Assembly: GCA_017435425.1 (NCBI GenBank)
Contig: JAFSFC010000014.1
Location: 1-64,000 of the forward strand
Length of the DNA: 64,000 bases
DNA from: Ruminiclostridium sp.
Lineage (GTDB): Bacteria; Bacillota; Clostridia; Oscillospirales; Oscillospiraceae
Direction of reading: 5' to 3'
The position numbers and the translations under genes were made by a program. The notes below the pieces were generated by a model. It did not search any database, was not told the DNA's origin, and saw only the letters and a program-made list of their open reading frames with translations. Shown here piece by piece: positions 16,961-25,752 of this stretch; positions within the stretch are counted from its first letter, which is position 1; each line of letters begins with the position of its first letter.

Positions 16961-17811
16961 ACACCGTGACATTTCCGGGACTTGGTCTGAGCTTTGAGCT
17001 CAACCGGGTGGCCTTCTGCCTGGGCGATTTCTGTATCTATTGGTACGGCATCATCATTGGTCTGGGCTTTCTGTTGGGGGGCGGCTTCTGCTGCTGGCGG
17101 GCCAAGGATTTTGGCCTGAAAGGGGACGACATCCTGGACCTGCTGCTCTTTGCCGCCCCCGGCGGCATCATTGGTGCCCGACTGTACTATATCATCTTTA
17201 ATCCCGACCTCTACAGGAACGCCGACGGCACCATGAACCTGAAGGCCATGCTGAATGTCCACAACGGCGGCCTGGCCATCTACGGCGGTGTCATTATGGC
17301 GGTGCTCATTGCCTTTTTTGTGGCCCGCTATAAGAAGATCCCGTTTCCCACCCTGATCGATGCCTGTGCCTTTGGCCTGCTCATCGGCCAGATGGTGGGC
17401 CGGTGGGGCAATTTCATCAATGTGGAGGCCTACGGCTGCGAGACCACTTTGCCCTGGCGCATGGGGATCATGGACCCGGAGTACATGGAAGTCCACCCCA
17501 CCTTCCTGTATGAGTCCCTGTGGAACCTGCTGGGCTTCTGCATCCTGCTCTTTGTAATGCACAAGGGCTGGCGGAAGTTTGATGGCATGCTCTTCCTGCT
17601 GTATGTGGCATGGTACGGCTTTGGCCGGGGGCTCATCGAAGGGCTTCGGACGGACAGTCTGTACTTTTTCTCCACCGGGATCCGGACCTCCCAGATGGTG
17701 GGCTTTGTCAGCTTCGCTGTGGCAGCAGGTATCATCATCTGGCAGCTTCGGAAGCATCCGAAACCCGAAAACCTGTACGTAAATAGACTTCAGCATACAA
17801 AATCTAAATAA
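16957..17811 (+). CDS. lgt: Prolipoprotein diacylglyceryl transferase
   Basis: This 284-residue polytopic membrane enzyme transfers diacylglycerol from phosphatidylglycerol to the lipobox cysteine of prolipoproteins, the first step of lipoprotein maturation. Seen here are the N-terminal WYGIIIGLGFLLG, then GARLYYI, and the signature block GQMVGRWGNFINVEAYG near residue 140. The many lipoproteins in the window (7796-10427, 40338, 44333, 62316) are its natural substrates. It overlaps the preceding peptidase gene by four bases. Confidence 0.94.
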   Translation: MNTVTFPGLGLSFELNRVAFCLGDFCIYWYGIIIGLGFLLGGGFCCWRAKDFGLKGDDILDLLLFAAPGGIIGARLYYIIFNPDLYRNADGTMNLKAMLNVHNGGLAIYGGVIMAVLIAFFVARYKKIPFPTLIDACAFGLLIGQMVGRWGNFINVEAYGCETTLPWRMGIMDPEYMEVHPTFLYESLWNLLGFCILLFVMHKGWRKFDGMLFLLYVAWYGFGRGLIEGLRTDSLYFFSTGIRTSQMVGFVSFAVAAGIIIWQLRKHPKPENLYVNRLQHTKSK

Positions 17812-17830
17812 TAAGAGGAGACGAACTGAT

Positions 17831-18670
17831 ATGGCAACTATTTTAGACGGTAAGGCATTGGCCGCAAAGATCAAGGCACAGGTGAAGGAAGAGGCAGCCA
17901 CCATGGCCCGTACCCCCGGCCTGGCAGTCATCATCGTGGGCAACAACCCCGCCAGCCGCGTGTACGTCAACAGCAAGCGCAAGGACTGCGAGGAGTGCGG
18001 CTTCCTGAGCGAGGAGTTTGCTCTGCCCGAGGAGACCACCGAGGCTGAACTGATCTCCCTGATCCAGGAGCTGAACGGCCGTGCCGACATCGACGGCATC
18101 CTGTGCCAGCTGCCCCTACCCAACGGCATCAACGAGGAGGCTGTCCTCATGGCCATCGACCCCGACAAGGACGTGGACGGTTTCCATCCTATGAACGCCG
18201 GTGCTCTGTTTGTTGGTAAGGAAGGTTTCCTGCCCTGCACCCCCTACGGCGTGATGGAGATCCTGGACGAGTACGGCATTGACCCTAAGGGCAAGCAGTG
18301 CGTGGTCATCGGCCGCTCCAACATCGTGGGCAAGCCCATGTCCATCATGCTGCTCCAGAGACACGGCACCGTGACCATCTGCCACTCCCGTACCCAGAAC
18401 CTGGCAGAGATCTGCCGTGGCGCTGACATTCTGGTGGCAGCCGTGGGCAAGAACCACACCGTCACCAAGGACATGGTCAAGCCCGGTGCTGTGGTCATCG
18501 ACGTGGCCATGAACCGCAACGACCAGGGCAAGCTCTGCGGCGACGTGGACTTTGACGACGTGAAGGATATTGCCTCTGCCATCACCCCCGTGCCCGGCAG
18601 CGTTGGCCCCATGACCCGTGCCATGCTCATGAAGAACACCCTGCTGGCTGCCAAGAAGCATCAGGCTTGA
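17831..18670 (+). CDS. folD: Methylenetetrahydrofolate dehydrogenase/cyclohydrolase FolD
   Basis: The 279-residue bifunctional enzyme interconverts 5,10-methylene-, methenyl- and 10-formyl-THF with NADP. Catalytic segment YVNSKRKDCEE carries the family Tyr and Lys; the second signature is QLPLPNGINEE, and the nucleotide-binding part reads VVIGRSNIVGKPM. Full family length. The ribosome site is AAGAGGAGACG. It lies 19 bases after lgt. Confidence 0.96.
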   Translation: MATILDGKALAAKIKAQVKEEAATMARTPGLAVIIVGNNPASRVYVNSKRKDCEECGFLSEEFALPEETTEAELISLIQELNGRADIDGILCQLPLPNGINEEAVLMAIDPDKDVDGFHPMNAGALFVGKEGFLPCTPYGVMEILDEYGIDPKGKQCVVIGRSNIVGKPMSIMLLQRHGTVTICHSRTQNLAEICRGADILVAAVGKNHTVTKDMVKPGAVVIDVAMNRNDQGKLCGDVDFDDVKDIASAITPVPGSVGPMTRAMLMKNTLLAAKKHQA

Positions 18671-18695
18671 TTTCAACGGCTGGATATGCTATAAT
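18667..18695 (+). promoter_or_regulatory. Promoter of the Asp23-family gene
   Basis: TTGATT (18667-18672, overlapping the folD stop) and TATAAT (18690-18695) are 17 bases apart. Confidence 0.72.
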
Positions 18696-18743
18696 TCATA
18701 AAATAAAGCAATCCAATCCTTTTCAGTTACGGAGGATCCTACC

Positions 18744-19121
18744 ATGAGCGAAACCAGAGAATATTACTCCCGCAGCGAGGAGCACGGTGATGTTTTCATT
18801 GCTGAGGAAGTGCTGGAGATGATCGCCGGTGCAGCAGCCCTGGAGGTGGACGGTGTTTCCGGCCTGGCCGGAGCCACTGCTGCCGAGCAGTTCCTGGGCC
18901 GGAAGAAGCTGTCCAAGGGCATCAGCATCCTTTGGGAGTCTGACAATATCACCATCGATGTCTCTATCCAGATCAAGTACGGCATCACCATTCCCGAGGT
19001 GGCAAAGAAGGTCCAGGAGGCCATCATTGCCAACGTGGAAGCCACCAGCGGCATGCAGGTGGCAGCGGTCAACGTCCGTGTCAGCGGCGTGACCTTTGAA
19101 AAGCCCGCAGCGGCAGAATAA
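18744..19121 (+). CDS. Asp23/Gls24 family envelope stress-type protein (YqhY-like)
   Basis: The 125-residue protein matches the Asp23 fold: EVLEMIAGAAALEVDGVSGL near residue 25, then ISIQIKYGITIPEVAKKVQE. The location between folD and nusB matches yqhY in Bacillus, where the family is tied to lipid metabolism and the acetyl-CoA carboxylase. It has its own promoter and terminator here, so it is a single-gene unit. The exact function is not known. Confidence 0.88.
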   Translation: MSETREYYSRSEEHGDVFIAEEVLEMIAGAAALEVDGVSGLAGATAAEQFLGRKKLSKGISILWESDNITIDVSIQIKYGITIPEVAKKVQEAIIANVEATSGMQVAAVNVRVSGVTFEKPAAAE

Positions 19122-19130
19122 GTCCATCCG

Positions 19131-19161
19131 AAAGGCCCGCAGTAAGATACTGCGGGCCTTT
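19131..19161 (+). terminator. Intrinsic terminator after the Asp23 gene
   Basis: A 13-bp GC-rich stem (19131-19143 with 19149-19161) is followed by TTC and a short T stretch. Confidence 0.88.
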
Positions 19162-19235
19162 TCTCATGGGGTGAAAAGTTTTTCATCATAGAATGGGTTT
19201 CGTGGAAAAAGTTTTAAAGAAATTCACAGTTAGTC

Positions 19236-19264
19236 TTTCTTTTTCTGTATATTCAGTATATAAT
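19236..19264 (+). promoter_or_regulatory. Probable promoter of the nusB operon
   Basis: A clear TATAAT lies at 19259-19264; the -35 at the right distance is the poor TTTCTT (19236-19241). The surrounding 19190-19320 is AT-rich. Confidence 0.45.
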
Positions 19265-19322
19265 GAATTCTGTATAGAAATGCAAACCTGTATTGTATAT
19301 TCCAAGATTTGGAGGAACGATC

Positions 19323-19811
19323 ATGACCAGATCCGCCGCAAGAGAAATCGCCGTACACTGCTCTTATTCCCTGGGATTCTCCCGCCAGACCCCTGACGAG
19401 TTCCTGGAGGAACGTATGGAGAAGGAGAACTTCCTGCGCTGGGGGGAGGAAAACTCCCTCTATAAGGAGTATCCCAACGAGAAGCAGGTCGAATATATCC
19501 GCGAAGTGGTTCGTGGCGTAGCCAGCCACGGCCCCGAGCTGGACAGCTACATCGCCCAGTATTCCAAGAACTGGACCTTTGAACGGATCCCCCGCATGGC
19601 CGCCGCCATCATGCGTGTTGCCATGTATGAGATCCTGTACATGCCCGCCATCCCCAATGCCGCTGCCATCAACGACGCTGTGGAGATCACCAAGAAGTAC
19701 GAGGATGAGAAGGTCGTTTCCTTCGTCAACGGCATCCTGGGCACTTTTGTCCGTACCGAGTTCCCTGAGGAGAACCAGCCCAAGGCCCAGGCTCCTGCTG
19801 AGGAGGCCTGA
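19323..19811 (+). CDS. nusB: Transcription antitermination factor NusB
   Basis: The 162-residue helical protein matches NusB: an N-terminal TRSAAREIAVHCSYSL, LDSYIAQYSKNWTFERIPRMAAAIMRVAMYE in the middle and AAINDAVEITKKYEDEKVVSFVNGILG near the end. With NusE (S10) it binds boxA in rRNA leaders. The start at 19323 follows GGAGGAACGATC; a longer frame from 19293 adds unsupported residues. The C-terminus has an extra Pro/Ala/Glu tail. The next gene starts two bases later. Confidence 0.95.
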   Translation: MTRSAAREIAVHCSYSLGFSRQTPDEFLEERMEKENFLRWGEENSLYKEYPNEKQVEYIREVVRGVASHGPELDSYIAQYSKNWTFERIPRMAAAIMRVAMYEILYMPAIPNAAAINDAVEITKKYEDEKVVSFVNGILGTFVRTEFPEENQPKAQAPAEEA

Positions 19812-19813
19812 GC

Positions 19814-20758
19814 ATGGCTGTCGTACTGGGGCTGGACACCAGCAACTACACCACCTCTGCCGCCTGGTTTGACGGGGAGAAGGGGGACAACGCCGGAAAG
19901 CTCCTGGAAGTCCCGGAAGGGGCTCTGGGTCTGCGCCAGAGCGACGCCCTCTTTCAGCATGTCAAGCGCATGCCGGAGATCATGGAAACCCTGAAGGGGA
20001 CTGGTATGCCCAAAGAACTCTGTGCTGTGGGGGCCAGCACCCGCCCCAGAGAGGTGGAGGGCTCCTATATGCCCTGCTTCCTGGCGGGAGAGTCCCAGGC
20101 CCGGGCTATGTCTACCGCCCTGGAACTGCCCTTCTATCCTTGCTCCCACCAGCAGGGACACATCGCTGCCGCTGCCTGGTCTGCCGGGCGGATGGATCTG
20201 CTGGACAAGCCCCACCTGGTGTGGCACCTGTCCGGCGGCACCACCGAGCTTCTCCACGTGGTCCCCGATGGGGTCATGGTGAAGGCCCAGTGCATTGGCG
20301 GTACCTCTGATATTTCCGCCGGTCAGCTCATTGACCGGACAGGCAAGCGCCTGGGACTGGCCTTCCCTGCGGGCAAGGCAGTGGATGCCCTGTCCCTTCA
20401 GGCAGAGAAGAAGGAGCGTTTCAAGGTCAAGGTGAAGGACTCCACCTTCTCCTTCTCCGGCATTGAGAATAAGATGAATGCCCTGGCCGACCAGGGCTGG
20501 GCTCCGGCAGACATCTGCTGGTATGTGCTGGCCTCGGTGATCTACGGCGTGGAGCAGGCAACCAAGCAGGCCCTGGAGCAGTATCCCGGCCTGCCTGTCC
20601 TGTGCGCCGGCGGCGTGGCTTCCAACCAGCTTCTCCGCCAGACCATGGTGAAGACCTGCGGAGCTGTTTTTGCAGAGCCCCGGTTTTCCACCGACAACGC
20701 CATGGGTGTCGCCATCCTGACCTGGCGTCAGCTTTACAAGGAATCCATCAATGAATGA
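19814..20758 (+). CDS. TsaD/Kae1-family (peptidase M22-like) protein
   Basis: The 314-residue ASKHA-fold protein resembles TsaD, which installs the threonylcarbamoyl group of t6A37. It has the start VVLGLDTSNYTTSAA, metal-ligand motif HQQGH at residues 112-116 (HMEGH in classical TsaD) and phosphate loop LSGGTTEL. It is shorter than TsaD and its first ligand motif differs. In Clostridia a paralogue of this kind is often found beside xseA, in addition to a true tsaD elsewhere. I therefore call it TsaD-like rather than TsaD. It overlaps xseA by eight bases. Confidence 0.78.
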   Translation: MAVVLGLDTSNYTTSAAWFDGEKGDNAGKLLEVPEGALGLRQSDALFQHVKRMPEIMETLKGTGMPKELCAVGASTRPREVEGSYMPCFLAGESQARAMSTALELPFYPCSHQQGHIAAAAWSAGRMDLLDKPHLVWHLSGGTTELLHVVPDGVMVKAQCIGGTSDISAGQLIDRTGKRLGLAFPAGKAVDALSLQAEKKERFKVKVKDSTFSFSGIENKMNALADQGWAPADICWYVLASVIYGVEQATKQALEQYPGLPVLCAGGVASNQLLRQTMVKTCGAVFAEPRFSTDNAMGVAILTWRQLYKESINE

Positions 20759-21971
20759 ACCTATTTCTGTCACTGCCCTGAATCAATACATCAAAGGGAT
20801 GTTTGAGCGGGAGAGATTGCTGTCCCGTGTTTTGGTGCGCAGTGAGATATCCAACTATAAGGTCTATCCCTCCGGCCATCATTACTTCTCTCTGAAGGAC
20901 GCCGAGAGCAGCATCCGCTGCGTCATGTTCCGCCGGGAGGCTATGTCCCTCCGGTTCCGGCCGGAGAACGGCATGAAGGTGGTGGTTTCCGGCCGGGTGT
21001 CCGTGTTCCCCCGGGACGGAGCTTATCAGCTTTATTGCGCCACCATGGTGCCGGACGGGGTGGGAGAACTGGCCTTTGCCTTTGAACAGCTGAAAAACCG
21101 GCTCCATAAGGAGGGGCTCTTCGACCCTGCCCATAAGAAGCCCATCCCAGCCCACCCCCGGACCATCGCGCTGGTGACCTCACCGGCCGGCGCCGCTGTG
21201 CGGGATATGATCCGCATCCTGGGGGCCCGATACCCCATGGCCAAGGTGCTGGTGGTCCCGGTGCGGGTCCAGGGCGAAGAGGCCCCCGAGGAGATCGCCC
21301 AGGGCCTGGACCTGGTGAACGCCCTGGACCTGGCCGACCTCATCATCACCGGTCGAGGGGGCGGCTCCATGGAGGACCTGTGGGCCTTCAACGACGAGGG
21401 GGTGGCCCGGGCCATCTTCCGTTCCCGGATCCCGGTAATCTCCGCCGTGGGCCACGAGCCCGATGTGACCATTGCCGATTTTGTGGCCGACCTGCGGGCA
21501 TCCACCCCCTCCAACGCCGCCGAGCTGGCGGTGCCAGACCAGGGTGACCTGCGGGACCGTATGGCCCACCTCCAGGCCCGGATGGACCGGAGCATGGACC
21601 GACGGCTTCAGACTCGTCGGGATACCCTCCACCGCTTGGGGAGCAGTCCCTTTTTACAGTCTCCCCAGCGGGCCATCCAGGAGAAGCGGCTCCTTCTGGA
21701 CTACCAGCAGCAGCGTCTCCTCCACGCCATGGAGCGTCAGGTGGGGGAACACCGGCGGCAGATGGGCCGTTTAGCGGCCTCCCTGGATGCCCTGAGCCCC
21801 TTCAAGGTTCTCAGCCGGGGGTATTCCATTACGCAGAAAGACGACGGTACCGTCGTTTCCGAACTCAAGCAGGTACAGAAGGGGGATACCCTTCAGGTCC
21901 GTGTTTCTGACGGCACCATCACCTGCACCGCAGAGGGAAAGGAGAAAACCAAATGGCAGAAAAGAAGCTGA
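20751..21971 (+). CDS. xseA: Exodeoxyribonuclease VII large subunit
   Basis: The 406-residue protein shows the N-terminal OB fold (SVTALNQYIKGMFE, SGRVSVFPRDGAYQLY) and the catalytic core GRGGGSMEDLWAFNDE plus GHEPDVTIADFVADLRASTPS. Exo VII degrades single-stranded DNA to oligonucleotides from both ends. The stop overlaps xseB by 19 bases, ensuring coupled synthesis of the two subunits. Confidence 0.96.
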   Translation: MNEPISVTALNQYIKGMFERERLLSRVLVRSEISNYKVYPSGHHYFSLKDAESSIRCVMFRREAMSLRFRPENGMKVVVSGRVSVFPRDGAYQLYCATMVPDGVGELAFAFEQLKNRLHKEGLFDPAHKKPIPAHPRTIALVTSPAGAAVRDMIRILGARYPMAKVLVVPVRVQGEEAPEEIAQGLDLVNALDLADLIITGRGGGSMEDLWAFNDEGVARAIFRSRIPVISAVGHEPDVTIADFVADLRASTPSNAAELAVPDQGDLRDRMAHLQARMDRSMDRRLQTRRDTLHRLGSSPFLQSPQRAIQEKRLLLDYQQQRLLHAMERQVGEHRRQMGRLAASLDALSPFKVLSRGYSITQKDDGTVVSELKQVQKGDTLQVRVSDGTITCTAEGKEKTKWQKRS

Positions 21972-22186
21972 CCTTTGAGCAGGCCATGGGCCGCCTGGAG
22001 GAGATCGTTGCCCAGCTGGAGGCTGGGGACCACTCCCTGGAGAATTCCCTTTCCCTGTATGAAGAGGGGGCAAAGCTCATGAAGCAGTGCACCACCATGC
22101 TGGACAAAGCCGAGCAGAAGGTGATGAAGCTGCGTACCGATGCCAATGGGGAACTGACCGAGGCTCCCTTTGCCCCGAAGGAGTGA
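21953..22186 (+). CDS. xseB: Exodeoxyribonuclease VII small subunit
   Basis: The 77-residue protein is typical XseB: LTFEQAMGRLEEIVAQLEAG, then SLENSLSLYEEGAKLMKQC, a helical hairpin that wraps several copies around XseA. Its start lies inside the xseA 3' end. Confidence 0.96.
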   Translation: MAEKKLTFEQAMGRLEEIVAQLEAGDHSLENSLSLYEEGAKLMKQCTTMLDKAEQKVMKLRTDANGELTEAPFAPKE

Positions 22187-22191
22187 GCGAC

Positions 22192-23064
22192 ATGGACATG
22201 AAACAGCAGCTGGCCGACTATCAGGCCCAGATCGAAGAGGCCCTGGAGGGCTATGCCAAGACCTGGCCTTCTTACGGTGATATGCAGGCCGCCATGGCCT
22301 ACAGCCTGCTCTCCGGGGGCAAGCGCATTCGACCGGTGCTGACTCTGGCGGTCTGCCGTCTGTTCGGCGGTGAGCCGGAGAAGGCCCTGCCCTTTGCCTG
22401 CGGTCTGGAGATGATCCACACCTATTCCCTCATCCATGACGATCTTCCCTGCATGGATGATGATGATTTCCGTCGGGGCAAGCCCACCAACCATAAAGTT
22501 TACGGAGAGGCCACGGCGGTCCTGGCAGGGGATGCCCTGCTCACCGCAGCCTTTGGTGTCCTGGCTGGGGCAGACCTATCTGCAGAACAGATCGTCCGGG
22601 GTGTGTCCTGCCTGGCCCAGGCGGCCGGTCCTGCCGGCATGGTGGGCGGCCAGTTCCTGGATCTGCTGGGTGAGGGGAAGACCCTGACCTACGACGAGGT
22701 GGTCCAGATCGAAGCCCTCAAGACCGGCTGCATGATCGAAGCTGCCGCCCGTCTTGGCGCCATTGCCGCCGGAAGCACGCCCGAGGAAGAGGAGGCCGCT
22801 GCCGCCTTTGCCCGAAAGATCGGTCTGGCCTTCCAGATCCGGGACGATATCCTGGATGTGCTGGGAGACGAGGCTGAGTTTGGAAAGCCCATCGGGTCCG
22901 ATGCGGAAAACCAAAAGTCCACCTTTGTTGCCCTGAAGGGGGTAGAGGCCTGTGAGGCCATGGTGGATGCCCTTACCGAGGAAGCCATTACCTGTCTGTC
23001 GGGGTATTCCGGCAGCGGATTCCTCTGCGGCCTTGCCCGGATGCTGGCAGGCCGAAATAAGTAA
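22192..23064 (+). CDS. ispA: Short-chain isoprenyl diphosphate synthase (farnesyl/geranylgeranyl)
   Basis: The 290-residue trans-prenyltransferase has the first Asp-rich motif DDLPCMDDDD starting at residue 83 and the second QIRDDILD near residue 218, plus the substrate-binding KRIRP at residues 44-48. It condenses IPP with allylic diphosphates to C15 or C20 products for menaquinone, undecaprenyl and similar lipids. The ATG at 22192 was chosen over a longer frame that begins inside xseB. It is cotranscribed with dxs. Confidence 0.93.
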   Translation: MDMKQQLADYQAQIEEALEGYAKTWPSYGDMQAAMAYSLLSGGKRIRPVLTLAVCRLFGGEPEKALPFACGLEMIHTYSLIHDDLPCMDDDDFRRGKPTNHKVYGEATAVLAGDALLTAAFGVLAGADLSAEQIVRGVSCLAQAAGPAGMVGGQFLDLLGEGKTLTYDEVVQIEALKTGCMIEAAARLGAIAAGSTPEEEEAAAAFARKIGLAFQIRDDILDVLGDEAEFGKPIGSDAENQKSTFVALKGVEACEAMVDALTEEAITCLSGYSGSGFLCGLARMLAGRNK

Positions 23065-23102
23065 TCATATCCGTCCCTTTGATCCAGTAAGGAGGGATTT
23101 TC

Positions 23103-24947
23103 TTGAAGGAATTCCCGTCCCTGCATACCATCAGCGACCGTCAGGCGGAGGAACTCTGCCAGACCCTCCGTGAGCGGGTGATCGATGTCGTGTCCCAGAC
23201 CGGCGGCCATCTGGCCTCCAATTTGGGCGCTGTGGAACTGACGGTGGCCCTGCACCGAGTCTATGACACGTCCAGGGACCGGCTGGTGTTTGATGTGGGG
23301 CATCAATGTTATGTTCATAAGATCCTCACCGGGCGCAATGGCCGGATGGAAACCCTGCGGACCTTCGGCGGCATCGCCGGATTCCCCAAGCCCTCGGAGT
23401 CCATCCATGACGCCTGCATCGCAGGCCATGCCTCTACGGCGGTCTCTACTGCACTGGGTATGGCGGTGGCCAGGACCCGTTTGGGTGAGGACTACAAAGT
23501 GGTGGCCCTCCTGGGTGATGGTTCCCTCACTGGCGGCCTGGCCTATGAAGGCCTGTCCATGGCTGGGCAGAGCGGAGAGCCTCTGGTGGTCATCCTCAAC
23601 GACAACGGCATGTCCATAGATGCCAGCATGGGCGGTGTGGCCCAGCACCTGGCCAAGCAGCGGCTGAACCCGCCTTACCTGCGGGGTAAGGAGATCTACC
23701 GCAAGGTCATGTTTGCAACCCCTCCGGGGCGGTGGCTGCATGACGTGATCCACCAGGTCAAGGAGGCGGTGAAAGCTGCCATCCTGCCCTGCAGTATGTT
23801 TGAGAATATGGGCTTTCACTATCTGGGGCCGGTGGACGGCCACGATGTGGGGGCTTTGACCCGGCAGCTGGCCTTTGCGGCTGCCATAGATGGACCGGTC
23901 CTTCTTCATGTGAAAACCGTGAAGGGAAAGGGTTATGGTCCGGCAGAAAAGAACCCCGATGCCTTCCACGGCACAGGTCCCTTTGACAAAAAGACCGGTA
24001 AGCTTCTCCATCCCAGCGCAGCGGAGTCCTTCTCTGCCCGGTTTGGCAAAGAGCTTTGCGCCATGGCCCGGGAGGACAAGCGGATCTGCGCCATGACGGC
24101 CGCTATGACCAGCGGAACCGGCCTGTCCGGATTTGCCTCGGAATTCCCGGAGCGGTTCTTCGATGTGGGCATTGCCGAGGAGCATGCCGTGTCCATGGTG
24201 GCCGGCATGGCCAAGCAGGGACTGGTTCCGGTCTTTGCCGTGTACTCGACCTTTTTCCAGCGGAGCTACGACATGCTCCTCCACGACATCGCCATTGACG
24301 GCATCCATGCCGTCTTTGGTGTGGACCGGGCCGGGTTGGTGGGAGACGACGGAGAGACCCACCACGGTCTGTTCGACCCCGGTTTCCTGAAGACAATACC
24401 TGGTATGACCGTCCTGTGTCCCGCCAGCCTGGAGGAACTCTCCTCCATGCTTCGCAAGGCTGTGTATGACCTCTCTGGTCCTGTGGCGGTCCGCTATCCC
24501 CGGGGAGGGGAGAGCGGTTATAGTCAGGACAACAGCGGGGAACCCGCCTGTATCCTGCGAGAAGGTTCTGATGTTACCCTCGTTACCTTTGGTACCTTGA
24601 CCGGCAGTGTTCTGCAGGTGGCAGAGCGTCTTGCCAAGGACGGCATCTCTGCCGAAGTGGTCAAGCTCAATCAAATCATCCCTCTGCCTAAGGAGGCAGT
24701 TTTGGCATCCCTGGAAAAGACCGGCCGACTGCTGGTAGCCCAGGAGTGCGTATCTATGGGATCTCCTGGGGAGGATGTGCTGGCGGCGGCTGCCGCCCAT
24801 GGCATCACCCTGAAGGGGAGCGCCCTTTGTTCCTGTGGGGAGGAGTTTGTTCCCCACGGGACCATTCCCCAGCTCCGTGCCCTGCGGGGACTGGATGTGG
24901 ACTCTATGTATCAAAAAGCCCGGGAGGTTATGAACGATGGCAAGTAA
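23103..24947 (+). CDS. dxs: 1-deoxy-D-xylulose-5-phosphate synthase
   Basis: The 614-residue enzyme makes DXP from pyruvate and glyceraldehyde-3-phosphate with thiamine diphosphate, the first step of the MEP isoprenoid pathway. Visible are VFDVGHQCYVHKILTGR, the TPP motif GDGSLTGGLAYEGL near residue 139, and DRAGLVGDDGETHHG in the pyrimidine-binding domain. The start is a TTG, nine bases after AAGGAGG. It follows ispA, so precursor and chain elongation genes are together, and overlaps tlyA by 11 bases. Confidence 0.95.
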   Translation: MKEFPSLHTISDRQAEELCQTLRERVIDVVSQTGGHLASNLGAVELTVALHRVYDTSRDRLVFDVGHQCYVHKILTGRNGRMETLRTFGGIAGFPKPSESIHDACIAGHASTAVSTALGMAVARTRLGEDYKVVALLGDGSLTGGLAYEGLSMAGQSGEPLVVILNDNGMSIDASMGGVAQHLAKQRLNPPYLRGKEIYRKVMFATPPGRWLHDVIHQVKEAVKAAILPCSMFENMGFHYLGPVDGHDVGALTRQLAFAAAIDGPVLLHVKTVKGKGYGPAEKNPDAFHGTGPFDKKTGKLLHPSAAESFSARFGKELCAMAREDKRICAMTAAMTSGTGLSGFASEFPERFFDVGIAEEHAVSMVAGMAKQGLVPVFAVYSTFFQRSYDMLLHDIAIDGIHAVFGVDRAGLVGDDGETHHGLFDPGFLKTIPGMTVLCPASLEELSSMLRKAVYDLSGPVAVRYPRGGESGYSQDNSGEPACILREGSDVTLVTFGTLTGSVLQVAERLAKDGISAEVVKLNQIIPLPKEAVLASLEKTGRLLVAQECVSMGSPGEDVLAAAAAHGITLKGSALCSCGEEFVPHGTIPQLRALRGLDVDSMYQKAREVMNDGK

Positions 24948-25752
24948 AAAAAGGCTGGATGTTCTGCTGACAGAACGAGGCATGGCGGAGAGCCGCCAGA
25001 AGGCCCAGGCCATCATCATGGCCGGTCAGGTGTTTTGGGACGACAAGCGCATGGACAAGCCCGGTGTTTCTATCCCAGAAGATGCCAATCTGGAGATTCG
25101 TGGACAGACCCTGAAATATGTCAGCCGGGGCGGTTTGAAGCTGGAAAAGGCCATGGCACAGTTTGACCTGCCCTCTCTGGAGGGGGCCATTGCCATTGAC
25201 TCCGGGGCTTCTACCGGCGGCTTTACCGACTGTATGCTCCAGAACGGAGCCGCCAAGGTCTACGCCGTTGACGTGGGCTATGGTCAGCTGGCCTGGAGCC
25301 TTCGGCAGGACCCCCGGGTGGTATGCATGGAGCGGACCAACGTTCGTTACCTGACCCAGGAAACCATCCCGGAACCCCTGGATTTCGGCAGTGTGGACGT
25401 CTCCTTTATCTCCCTGCGTCTGATCCTGCCCGCCCTCCGGCCTCTGATGAAGGACAGCGGTCACCTGGTCTGTCTCATCAAGCCCCAGTTTGAGGCCGGT
25501 AAGGAAAAGGTGGGCAAGAAGGGCGTAGTTCGTGACCGCAAGGTCCATCTGGAGGTTCTGGAACAGTTCCTGCGCCATGCCGAAGAGAGCAATTTCTATG
25601 TAAAGGACATCACTTTCTCGCCCATCCGCGGGCCGGAAGGTAATATCGAATATCTGGGACACCTCACTGTGGCGGAACAGCCTCCCTATACGGGAGACCT
25701 GGCTACCCTGGTGGAGGCCTCCCATGAGACTTTGGAGGGTGCTGCCCAGTGA
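24937..25752 (+). CDS. tlyA: TlyA-family rRNA (cytidine-2'-O)-methyltransferase
   Basis: The 271-residue protein has an S4 RNA-binding domain at the N-terminus (KRLDVLLTERGMAESRQKAQ) and an FtsJ/RrmJ-type methyltransferase domain with IDSGASTGGFTDCMLQNGA as the SAM-binding loop. TlyA proteins 2'-O-methylate 16S and/or 23S rRNA; older annotations call them hemolysin A. It overlaps both dxs and nadK. Confidence 0.92.
   Translation: MASKKRLDVLLTERGMAESRQKAQAIIMAGQVFWDDKRMDKPGVSIPEDANLEIRGQTLKYVSRGGLKLEKAMAQFDLPSLEGAIAIDSGASTGGFTDCMLQNGAAKVYAVDVGYGQLAWSLRQDPRVVCMERTNVRYLTQETIPEPLDFGSVDVSFISLRLILPALRPLMKDSGHLVCLIKPQFEAGKEKVGKKGVVRDRKVHLEVLEQFLRHAEESNFYVKDITFSPIRGPEGNIEYLGHLTVAEQPPYTGDLATLVEASHETLEGAAQ

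Noticed and set aside
14309..16972. 887-codon minus-strand open frame opposite the M16 pair
   Set aside because: It mirrors two genuine peptidase genes with correct ribosome sites. Its composition is antisense-like and no family is recognisable.
22689..25019. 776-codon minus-strand open frame opposite ispA-dxs
   Set aside because: The plus strand carries clear Dxs and IspA motifs; the antisense frame is an artefact of codon bias.
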